In this document: piece by piece, positions 7,290 through 14,037 of the stretch
Position numbering within the stretch: position 1 is the stretch's first letter
Layout: every line of letters begins with the position of its first letter
Source of the DNA: CAZOZK01 sp964584245
GTDB taxonomy: Bacteria > Patescibacteriota > Microgenomatia > UBA1400 > PJMF01
Direction of reading: 5' to 3'
NCBI GenBank assembly: GCA_964584245.1
Contig: CAZOZK010000007.1
Span: 1 to 18,388 of the forward strand
Length of the DNA stretch: 18,388 nt
Notes under the pieces: generated by a model
Database searches by the model: none
What the model was told of the DNA's origin: nothing
What the model saw: the letters and a program-made list of their open reading frames with translations, nothing else
Translations under genes and position numbers: made by a program

Positions 7290-8441
7290 ATGTTTTTCTT
7301 TAATTGGAATGATCAAAAAAAAAGTACACCTGCACCTGCTGCCCCGGTTACCGTTGATCCAGCCGCTAGTCCTGTTAGTCCTGCCAACCTTGCAAGCAAC
7401 CCTACTGTCTCGAGTCCAACTGCTTCAGACAACTCTGGGTATGTAGCACCAAAATGGCAAATTCCTGTTCAACCGACTGAGTATGTAGATCCAATGGAGC
7501 CAGCTGATTTCATGGAACCAGTTGAGCCTATGGAACCAATGGCGCAAGCACCTGCCCCTGTAGCACAACAATCTTTTCAACCTGCTCCTCAGCCACAGTC
7601 ACAACCTCAAAGTACTGATAAATCTGATGATTGGCAGTTAGTTTTTGATGAAGAAGTTGCAAAACCAGCTTCGGCTCAGCCTACTCAACCAAGTCAACCA
7701 ATCCAGCCAACACAGCAAGTTCAGTTTGATGCTCCTGTGCAACCAACTCCAATGATGGACGACATGAGTGATTATGTTGATGCATACGTTCCACCACAAC
7801 ATTTGAAGCACACGCCTTGGACCGAGGAGGCCACTCTCACAGATATTCAAAGTTCAGTTGATACGAGTTCGGATGCTGATTCAATACTTTCAACTTCTGA
7901 TGATATGCCTATGAACAGTTCGCCAGTGATGTCCCAGTCAGCTCAAGTTGACGCTGATTCTACCGTTTCTGACGATTCCGACAAAGATGACACCGACGAT
8001 GACTCAGACCAATCCCTTGAAGCCCAAAACATCTTCCACCTCCTTGGTGTAGAAGATGGTGAGGAATCAGAAAAAGAAAAGTTTTTGGATGAACTCCAAC
8101 AAGTTGTTTGGGATGATTTTGTAGAAAATGACTCAGTTTTGCTATTAACTGAAGACGAACACGCAGAATTTGCCAAAATTATCGACAAAAAAAATATTCC
8201 AACTGAACAAATGCAGGAGGAAGCGCTTGTATTCTTAGAGAAATTGATTCCAGATCTAGAAGAAGTCTTACTTGAGAAAGCACTTGGACTCAAACGCGAT
8301 ATGGTTATGGAGCGTGTCTCCGGCATGAAAGAATTTTATGCTTCAAAACCAGAATCACTCCAAGTAATCGCTCAAGCAGAATCATTATTCTCTCAAGATA
8401 AGTGGTTAGATGGAGCTGATATGCTCAACACACTCGAATAA
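7290..8441 (+). CDS. Pro/Gln-rich acidic protein with helical C-terminal domain, unknown function
   Basis: A 383-aa protein in two parts. Residues 1-240 are low complexity: Pro/Ala/Ser-rich, with a degenerate MEP repeat (PMEPADFMEPVEPMEP, 68-83), Gln/Pro tracts (QPQSQPQ; QPTQPSQPIQPTQQ) and a very acidic Asp/Ser stretch (about 221-242). Residues 243-383 are compact and helical, beginning with IFHLLGV and continuing with FLDELQQVVWDDFVENDSVLLLTEDEHAEFAKII. This part recalls a small domain of unknown function in patescibacterial proteins (possibly DUF5663; from memory and uncertain). There is no signal peptide or membrane helix, so a cytoplasmic, partly disordered protein is expected. It lies 19 nt before the mreB-like gene on the same strand, which suggests a link with the cell-shape machinery, for example as a scaffold. 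That link is inference from position only. A canonical Shine-Dalgarno sequence supports the start. Confidence 0.85.
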   Translation: MFFFNWNDQKKSTPAPAAPVTVDPAASPVSPANLASNPTVSSPTASDNSGYVAPKWQIPVQPTEYVDPMEPADFMEPVEPMEPMAQAPAPVAQQSFQPAPQPQSQPQSTDKSDDWQLVFDEEVAKPASAQPTQPSQPIQPTQQVQFDAPVQPTPMMDDMSDYVDAYVPPQHLKHTPWTEEATLTDIQSSVDTSSDADSILSTSDDMPMNSSPVMSQSAQVDADSTVSDDSDKDDTDDDSDQSLEAQNIFHLLGVEDGEESEKEKFLDELQQVVWDDFVENDSVLLLTEDEHAEFAKIIDKKNIPTEQMQEEALVFLEKLIPDLEEVLLEKALGLKRDMVMERVSGMKEFYASKPESLQVIAQAESLFSQDKWLDGADMLNTLE

Positions 8442-8448
8442 TCTTGGT

Positions 8449-8454
8449 TATACT
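8449..8454 (+). promoter_or_regulatory. -10 box of the mre cluster (leaderless start)
   Basis: TATACT ends 6 nt before the ATG at 8461, so a transcript from it would start at or beside the start codon. No Shine-Dalgarno sequence precedes that ATG. It lies in the 19-nt gap after the upstream gene and could drive mreB-like to mrdA separately from it. Confidence 0.4.
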
Positions 8455-8460
8455 ATAGTA

Positions 8461-9495
8461 ATGAGCTCTAATCGTTTCAGCACTCTTGGCAATGGTTTGA
8501 ATGCTAAACTTGGCGTCAAGCAGCATCAGTTCGGTATCGAGTTGGGCAGCAGTACTGTGCGTATGGTGTGCAATGGCGCGATTCGCTCCGAGCAGCCATC
8601 GGTGGTGCTACAGCACACCCAGCCAGGCACCAATCCAGCTATGGGTTCGCAGTCACTGCAAGGTTTGCGGTCAAAGCCAGTGGTTGTGAAAGGCGTTGTT
8701 GCAGATGTGCAGGCCGCTCAAACGTTACTTTATACAATTTTATCGGCATTGCCCGAAGCGCCCTCATTTTTGACCCGATACACTGGGTGGTGTGTTATTC
8801 CTTCAGCCAGTACTCAAGTTGAAAAAGACCTTTTTTTGGATTCCTTGCCAAAAATCCCTTGGATTTCCTGGAAATTGTTGCCAAAAACGCAGCTGTATCA
8901 ATCAACAGTCACTAAAATTTTTGCGGATACCGGCATGCAGTCAATTATTGATATCGGAGCTGACACAACTGAGTTTAGTGTTGTATCTCACCAGGAAAAT
9001 GACACCACGCAGTTGAGTGAAACGCTGTATTGGGGGACACGTGACCTCGAGCAAATGTTGCAGATGTTGATTCGTGATTTGTATCAAGTTCAGCTGAGCC
9101 CTGATGCATTTACCAAAGTATTTTTGCAATTGAGTGAAGAATTATTCTCGGCGAAAACCTCGTTGAAAGCCAGTTTTGCTGTGCGCGCACAATCGTTGGC
9201 GACCGGGCGGCCAGTTACCATTACCCTCAAGGCACAAGATTTGCAGCCAGCCTTTTTGGAGTGGTTTGAGTATCTAACGCTTGGACTTCAAGTAATTTTG
9301 CATAGGAATCGAACTTTGGGTGTCTCGTCGGCACTCGAGCAGGGGATAGTTGTTGTTGGCGGAGGCGCCACAATTGCAGATATTGTCCCAGCCTTGTCAG
9401 ATTTTTTCACCGTGCCCACAACCACTGTACCTGAGCCAAGATTGTGGTTGGTAAAAGGCTTGCAACTACTCACGAAAAAGTCGAGTGCAAGCTAG
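8461..9495 (+). CDS. Divergent MreB-like actin homologue
   Basis: A 344-aa protein of the actin/Hsp70 ATPase fold and about MreB length. Aligned by eye with MreB it shows the phosphate-1 loop FGIELGSSTVRMV (24-36), EQPSVV (44-49, like NEPSVV), KGVVADVQAAQTLL (77-90, like GVIADFDVTEKML), phosphate-2 IDIGADTTEFSVV (163-175, like VDIGGGTTEVAV) and the adenosine loop GIVVVGGGATI (295-305). MreB forms membrane-bound filaments that organise elongation of the wall. The segment matching EEPMAAAIG, which supplies the catalytic Glu, reads KTQLYQSTV (about 142-150), and the GGG of phosphate-2 is GAD, so ATP hydrolysis may be weak or lost. I use the ATG at 8461; an upstream ATG at 8410 lies inside the preceding gene. 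The following mreC, mreD and mrdA genes support the assignment. A PilM- or FtsA-like role is the main alternative. Confidence 0.85.
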   Translation: MSSNRFSTLGNGLNAKLGVKQHQFGIELGSSTVRMVCNGAIRSEQPSVVLQHTQPGTNPAMGSQSLQGLRSKPVVVKGVVADVQAAQTLLYTILSALPEAPSFLTRYTGWCVIPSASTQVEKDLFLDSLPKIPWISWKLLPKTQLYQSTVTKIFADTGMQSIIDIGADTTEFSVVSHQENDTTQLSETLYWGTRDLEQMLQMLIRDLYQVQLSPDAFTKVFLQLSEELFSAKTSLKASFAVRAQSLATGRPVTITLKAQDLQPAFLEWFEYLTLGLQVILHRNRTLGVSSALEQGIVVVGGGATIADIVPALSDFFTVPTTTVPEPRLWLVKGLQLLTKKSSAS

Positions 9496-9558
9496 AAGTT
9501 GTTAAGAAGCCGATGGAAAACCATTAAAAGTAGCGCGGGAGTTTGAAACAGTACCAGT

Positions 9559-10353
9559 ATGCCATCACCAGTCTATATTCGATCCACCACCTATCAAAAG
9601 TACCTCCAGCCGCTGGCTTGGACTGGCATGGTTGCTTTCCTGTTTTTATTTGGGCTGTTGGGAATAACCCCTATAATTGAGCGAGGAATTACATTTGCTG
9701 CTAAGCCTGTTATGCAGCTCACTTCTAGAGTTGTGCAGGCGATAGAGTGGCCAATTCATACCCTGGTTCGTTCACATTTTTTGGCTCGCCGTGTGCAGCA
9801 ATTGGAGCAGCAGTACGCACAGTCGGTTGCGGAGTTGGGTCGACTCGAGGGAGTAGCGGCTGAAAATCAAGAATTGAGAAAATTACTCGAGAATACTGAT
9901 CGCAGCATTCGTGAATCCAGAGTTGCGGGGACGCTGGTTTCGCTGGCGCGTCCGGCGGTTTCGATTGGGAGTGATTCCTCGGTTAAAGTTGGAGATGAAG
10001 TCCTTGCAGATGGCATTTTTGTTGGGACAATTGGTGATGTGAGTCCAGTTCTGTCGTTTGTCACGTTGCTCACGCAGCCAGATCACCAGCCAATTTTGGC
10101 CAAAACCCAGTCTGGAACCAAAGGAATTATTACTGGCACAGGTAGAACGTTAGTATTAACAGAGGTTGATCTTGAGGATTCTTTGGTTGTAGGTGATAGG
10201 GTTTTGACTGTCGGCCAGCCTGGAGTTATGGGAGATTTGGCCATTGGACAGATTGTGAGAATTATTGATAACCCTTCTTCGCCAGTGCAAGAAGCACAAG
10301 TTGAGCAAATTATTGATTTTTATCAAACTAGAGTAGTGGAGATTATTTTATGA
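9559..10353 (+). CDS. mreC: Rod shape-determining protein MreC
   Basis: A 264-aa protein with the MreC layout: a short cytoplasmic N-terminus, one membrane helix (about residues 20-40), a coiled coil (about 75-113, ending in the typical AENQELRKLLEN) and a C-terminal beta domain outside the membrane with VKVGDEVLADGIFVGTIGDV (142-161) and VVGDRVLTVGQPGVMGDLAIGQI (210-232). MreC binds penicillin-binding protein 2 and activates the elongation machinery. It lies 63 nt after the mreB-like gene and overlaps mreD by 4 nt (ATGA), which suggests translational coupling. No good Shine-Dalgarno sequence lies close to the ATG. The short gap before it holds only a small ATGG/CCAT inverted repeat. Confidence 0.93.
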   Translation: MPSPVYIRSTTYQKYLQPLAWTGMVAFLFLFGLLGITPIIERGITFAAKPVMQLTSRVVQAIEWPIHTLVRSHFLARRVQQLEQQYAQSVAELGRLEGVAAENQELRKLLENTDRSIRESRVAGTLVSLARPAVSIGSDSSVKVGDEVLADGIFVGTIGDVSPVLSFVTLLTQPDHQPILAKTQSGTKGIITGTGRTLVLTEVDLEDSLVVGDRVLTVGQPGVMGDLAIGQIVRIIDNPSSPVQEAQVEQIIDFYQTRVVEIIL

Positions 10354-10796
10354 CACCATTGCTTGCACCATTTATTGGCAAAATACTACTATTTTTTTTG
10401 ATACTTTGTGTGGAGAGAGTGATAGGGTTTCCTTTCATTTCTTCGTATTTATTTTGGAATGATGTTTCGCCCCACAATTGGATATTTGAAATTATACTCA
10501 CTTTCTTTTTTTCGCTTTTTGTATCAAGCTTATTTGGTTTGAATATTTTGCTTGTAGTATTGTTTTATTGCGGAGTGAAAATGGTCTTTTCTTTGTCTTT
10601 CTTTCGCAAAATGAGTTTGTTGCAAATGCTTGTTGGCGTTTTTTTGGTATCACTAGTGTATTGGAGTTCTATGACTAAAACACCTCGAGTTATGGTGTTT
10701 AGTGTGATACAAGTTGGGATATTAGTTGTTTTGCAGTTACAACAAGTGAGTAGTTTGCAGCTGTTTCGTAAGCGTCTTGTCATAAAAAAATTGTAG
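10350..10796 (+). CDS. mreD: Probable rod shape-determining protein MreD
   Basis: A 148-aa, very hydrophobic protein with four to five predicted membrane segments (about residues 8-25, 43-65, 66-85, 90-107 and 115-130) and a basic C-terminus (RKRLVIKKL). The sequence alone is hard to recognise, as is usual for MreD. The call rests on size, topology and position: the start overlaps the mreC stop (ATGA, 10350-10353), and mrdA follows after 3 nt. MreD works with MreC in the membrane-bound elongation complex. The gene is T-rich, as expected for a membrane protein. Confidence 0.82.
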   Translation: MTPLLAPFIGKILLFFLILCVERVIGFPFISSYLFWNDVSPHNWIFEIILTFFFSLFVSSLFGLNILLVVLFYCGVKMVFSLSFFRKMSLLQMLVGVFLVSLVYWSSMTKTPRVMVFSVIQVGILVVLQLQQVSSLQLFRKRLVIKKL

Positions 10797-10799
10797 ACT

Positions 10800-12710
10800 A
10801 TGAAGAGTATTACACCAGTCCAGATCGAGCACACCGGTCAAGCCAAGAAGCGATTGGTCATGATTACGGTTGGTGTTTTTGTGATTTTTTCGTTGCTCAC
10901 TTGGCGGTTACTAGATGTGCAGTTAGTCAGGGGAAAGCAGTTTTGGCAAGGAGCTGAGCAGAATAGGTGGTTTGAGTTACCGGTAGTTCCCTCAAGAGGA
11001 GTTATCTTGGATCGATTTGGGGTGCCAATTGTTGAGAACCACCGGTCATATATATTGTTGGACTCGCCAGATCAGCTGTATAGCCAAGGAAAGACTATTA
11101 CTCAAGAGGAGGCTTTGCCGATTTTGGCGACAGACAGCGCCAGAATTCGTAAAATCTCAAGAAGATACTATCCTTTTAAAGAGGCATTGGCCCATGTGGT
11201 TGGGTACGTGGGCTTAATTACTCAAGAAGATACGCAAACTGATAAAACCTTGCGGCCGTTTGGAGTTATTGGCAAAACTGGATTGGAACTCGCATTTGAG
11301 CAGCAGTTGCGTGGGCAGTTGGGGAAAGATCGATTTGAAGTAGACGCTCGTGTCCGTCGACAACGAGAGTTTTCTGTTGCGCCTGCGGTGCCTGGGGCAG
11401 ATTTGCAGACTACGCTCGATCCGATTTTGTCACAAATTGCTTATCAATCACTCGGCGAACAAAATGGCGTGGTCATGATAAGTGATGCGGCGACGGGGCA
11501 GATTTTGAGTTTGGTCAATAAGCCATCCTATGACCCAAACGTGTTTTCTGATCTTGATCCGCTACTTGATGAGACGACGCGCAAATCTGCTACAAATAGA
11601 GTCCAATCTTGGTTTCAGGATGAAGCCCAGCCGTTTTTTAATCGTGCAGTCAGCGGACAGTATCCGCCAGGATCCATTTTTAAAATTGTGACAGCGTTGG
11701 CAGGTCTCGAGTCAGAAGTCATTACCCCGAGTACAACAGTTCTGGATGAAGGGGTGCTCAAGGTTGGGGATTTTTCGTACGCCAACTGGTACTGGACGCA
11801 ATATGGACGAACCGAAGGTCAAGTGAATTTGGTCAAGGCACTGGCGAGAAGTAATGATATTTATTTTTATAAAGTAGCCGAGTGGATTGGTCCCAATCGC
11901 TTGGCGGAGTTGTCGCGGCTATTTGGGCTAGGCACGATTGTAGGTATCGAGATTTCTGGCGAAAAAGCCGGCTTAATTCCCGATTCGTCGTGGAAGTTAG
12001 CGGTTGTCGGCGAGCCTTGGTACTTGGGGAACACCTATCACTTTGGAATTGGCCAAGGAGATGTAAAAACTACTCCGCTTCAATTGTTGCAGTTGATCCA
12101 AACATTTGGGAATAAAGGCACAGTCTGCCCACCAAGATTAGTTGATTCTGAAGATAGCAGTTGTCAGGAGTTGGGGGTTAAAGAAAGTTCAGTGCAAACA
12201 GTTTTATTGGGGATGTTGGATGCGTGTTCGCCTGGAGGAACCTCATTCCCGTTTTTTGCGCGAAACGGAGTTGCGTTTGAAGGGCTGGATCCTACCGCTG
12301 TCTCGAGTATTGAGCCAGCACTCGAGAGGGGAGCAGTTGCCTGCAAGACTGGTACCGCTGAATTTGGTGGCCAAGATTCTCGAGGTTATAGAAATACCCA
12401 TGCCTTGTGGGGAGGGGTAGTTGAGCCGGATATTGCGGTTGAAAGTGAGGGTGAACGTGAAGATGTAGATGCAGATGTCGTGGTTGCCGAGCAAGTTGGG
12501 GAGGATGTAACTGCTGATTCTCAAAATTCTGATCTGTATGACCAATGGTTGTCTCGAATTCGCCAGCTCAAAAAAGAAGGAAAATCGTATCCAAAACGCT
12601 TTGCGATTGTAGTTATTGCCGAAAGTGATGCTACCCAACCATTTAAAGAAGGTTCTCGAGAAGCAGCACCAGTTGCAGCCAAAATAATTGATTGGATGGA
12701 GGGGAAATAG
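10800..12710 (+). CDS. mrdA: Penicillin-binding protein 2 (peptidoglycan transpeptidase)
   Basis: A 636-aa class B penicillin-binding protein that cross-links peptidoglycan during elongation and works with MreC/MreD and a SEDS glycosyltransferase. It has a short cytoplasmic part, one membrane anchor (about residues 18-36), a dimerisation domain (SRGVILDRFGVPI at 65-77; VIGKTGLELAFEQQLRG at 156-172) and a transpeptidase domain. The active-site motifs are complete: SIFK (nucleophile S292, K295), SND (351-353) and KTG (516-518). After the KTG strand there is an acidic insertion (about 547-582, rich in Glu/Asp/Val) before the final strand KRFAIVVIAE. Its place in the mre cluster supports the elongation-specific PBP2 assignment rather than the division enzyme FtsI. 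No rodA neighbour is present. Confidence 0.94.
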   Translation: MKSITPVQIEHTGQAKKRLVMITVGVFVIFSLLTWRLLDVQLVRGKQFWQGAEQNRWFELPVVPSRGVILDRFGVPIVENHRSYILLDSPDQLYSQGKTITQEEALPILATDSARIRKISRRYYPFKEALAHVVGYVGLITQEDTQTDKTLRPFGVIGKTGLELAFEQQLRGQLGKDRFEVDARVRRQREFSVAPAVPGADLQTTLDPILSQIAYQSLGEQNGVVMISDAATGQILSLVNKPSYDPNVFSDLDPLLDETTRKSATNRVQSWFQDEAQPFFNRAVSGQYPPGSIFKIVTALAGLESEVITPSTTVLDEGVLKVGDFSYANWYWTQYGRTEGQVNLVKALARSNDIYFYKVAEWIGPNRLAELSRLFGLGTIVGIEISGEKAGLIPDSSWKLAVVGEPWYLGNTYHFGIGQGDVKTTPLQLLQLIQTFGNKGTVCPPRLVDSEDSSCQELGVKESSVQTVLLGMLDACSPGGTSFPFFARNGVAFEGLDPTAVSSIEPALERGAVACKTGTAEFGGQDSRGYRNTHALWGGVVEPDIAVESEGEREDVDADVVVAEQVGEDVTADSQNSDLYDQWLSRIRQLKKEGKSYPKRFAIVVIAESDATQPFKEGSREAAPVAAKIIDWMEGK

Positions 12711-12792
12711 AGGAGTTGAGATTTTTTTTGGGTTTTTTAAAATTTGTTTTTGCGTGAAGCCGTGTAATCGTCTTGTAAGATTGTTCCGTTAG

Positions 12793-12798
12793 TATAGA
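12793..12798 (+). promoter_or_regulatory. Possible -10 box of dprA
   Basis: TATAGA ends 5 nt before the dprA ATG at 12804 (TAGTAT, three bases earlier, is an alternative with 8 nt). No Shine-Dalgarno sequence lies between. The rest of the 93-nt gap after mrdA is T-rich (T8 at 12722-12729) but shows no stem-loop, so no terminator is called. Confidence 0.3.
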
Positions 12799-12803
12799 AA
12801 CTA

Positions 12804-13985
12804 ATGACTAAGAGGACAAAAAACAAAACTGATATCTTGACGAAGGCAAAAAGTGAGCGAGAAGCACTTATATTACTCGTTTTCTCTGAGTTGCTATCAA
12901 AAAAAGAGTTGCATGATCTTGGAGTATATTATCGAAGTACATTAATTAGTAATAAGGATGTCGCAGCCAAAAAAACAACGGTAAACTTACTGTTTTTTTG
13001 GCGAAAAAAAGCTCAAGAGATTATTTCAGAACAAAGGTGGCTTGAGTTAAGTCGCAAACAGGCAGAGTTTTTTGCTGCAAGTCCTGAGTACAGTATTATG
13101 ACTTTTTTAGATCCACAGTATCCAAGTTGTTTATTTGAGCTAGATGCTTTTCCAGTGGTTTTATTTATTCAATCAGAATTAGATCTGGATTCGGTTTCTC
13201 AAGTCTTAGCCAAACAGAACGTGGGAGTGGTCGGCACACGACGAATTACCGGATATGGAACATACGTAACTAAGAAAATTATTGAGGAGTTGAGTAACTT
13301 TTCTACTCAGGAGGAAACAGCAATTGTTTCGGGATTTATGTATGGAGTTGATCAAGTGGCACACCGAGCAGTTCTGGCAACCGGCATCACAACCATTGCC
13401 GTGCTTGCTCATGGTTTGCAACGTGTTCCTTCTCGAGATGCCAGACTTCTTGCAGAGTTGGTTGAATTAGGTGGTGTGGTTATTTCTGAATATGTTCCTT
13501 GGGCGGCGGCGCAAAAATGGACATTTATCGAGCGCAATCGGATTGTCGCTGCTTTGAGTTCTGTCGTGCTCGTTACAGAAGCCGCCGCCAACAGCGGCAG
13601 CCTGCACACCGTGCAGTTTGGCCTCGATCTCGGCCGAACAATTGGAGCCGTTCCGGGTCCCATTACAAATCCATACTGTGAAGGAACTCGATGGCTTGTT
13701 AATCAAGGTGCGGCGCTTGTTGCCAGTGGTGGTGATGTCTATACATTACTAACCGGTCAAGAAATAGATAGACAGCAAGCAGCACATCTCCCGAACCAGA
13801 CTAATGAATCTAGTTTATCCGAAAAATTGCTATCTCTCATCAGCTCACAACCACTTTCAACAGATGAGTTAGTAGAAAAGACTCAACAGCCACTGACCAC
13901 AGTATTAGCTGAACTTTCTAAACTAGAACTACAAAAAAGAATACTACGCCAGGGAAACCAATGGATGTTACAATATCATCTTTGA
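12804..13985 (+). CDS. dprA: DNA processing protein DprA (DNA uptake/recombination mediator)
   Basis: DprA binds incoming single-stranded DNA and loads RecA during natural transformation. The 393-aa protein has the Rossmann-like DprA core from about residue 95 to 315: VGVVGTRRITGYG (140-152), SGFMYGVDQVAH (176-187), IAVLAHGLQRVPS (198-210), ISEY (227-230), FIERNRIVAALSSVVLVTEA (241-260), SGSLHTVQFGLDLGR (264-278), AVPGPI (282-287) and EGTRWLVNQGA (293-303). A C-terminal winged-helix-like domain follows (about 335-390). Some normally conserved positions differ: SGFMYGVD replaces SGLARGID, and VPS replaces the usual YP. The N-terminal 95 residues are Lys-rich and helical. Presence of DprA fits the competence machinery often reported in patescibacteria. 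topA follows after 52 nt. Confidence 0.95.
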   Translation: MTKRTKNKTDILTKAKSEREALILLVFSELLSKKELHDLGVYYRSTLISNKDVAAKKTTVNLLFFWRKKAQEIISEQRWLELSRKQAEFFAASPEYSIMTFLDPQYPSCLFELDAFPVVLFIQSELDLDSVSQVLAKQNVGVVGTRRITGYGTYVTKKIIEELSNFSTQEETAIVSGFMYGVDQVAHRAVLATGITTIAVLAHGLQRVPSRDARLLAELVELGGVVISEYVPWAAAQKWTFIERNRIVAALSSVVLVTEAAANSGSLHTVQFGLDLGRTIGAVPGPITNPYCEGTRWLVNQGAALVASGGDVYTLLTGQEIDRQQAAHLPNQTNESSLSEKLLSLISSQPLSTDELVEKTQQPLTTVLAELSKLELQKRILRQGNQWMLQYHL

Positions 13986-14007
13986 CTGTATTGACCACAA
14001 GTATGTG

Positions 14008-14016
14008 TGATACAGT
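14008..14016 (+). promoter_or_regulatory. Extended -10 promoter of topA
   Basis: TGATACAGT is an extended -10 element of the same type as those before rpmB and the left-edge gene. A TTGACC (13991-13996) lies upstream at a short 14-nt spacing. The -10 box ends 21 nt before the topA ATG, so a short leader exists here. Only a weak AAAAAGA could serve as ribosome binding site. Confidence 0.45.
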
Positions 14017-14037
14017 AGACGGGTACAAAAAGAACAT

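Noticed and set aside
7943..8326. 127-codon minus-strand Ser-rich frame
   Set aside because: It is the complement of the Asp/Glu-rich coding of the gene at 7290 (GAA/GAT read as TTC/ATC and TCn), a typical shadow.
8410..8460. Upstream in-frame ATG that would extend the MreB-like protein by 17 residues
   Set aside because: It lies inside the preceding gene, the extra residues match nothing in MreB, and the ATG at 8461 has a well-placed -10 box.
9511..9527. Small ATGG-AAAA-CCAT hairpin between the mreB-like gene and mreC
   Set aside because: The stem is only 4-5 bp with no T tract, so it is too weak to call.
12243..12638. 131-codon minus-strand frame
   Set aside because: It lies wholly inside mrdA opposite catalytic KTG-region coding sequence and has no recognisable protein features.
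12711..12803. T-rich gap after mrdA as a terminator
   Set aside because: T tracts are present but no stable stem precedes them.
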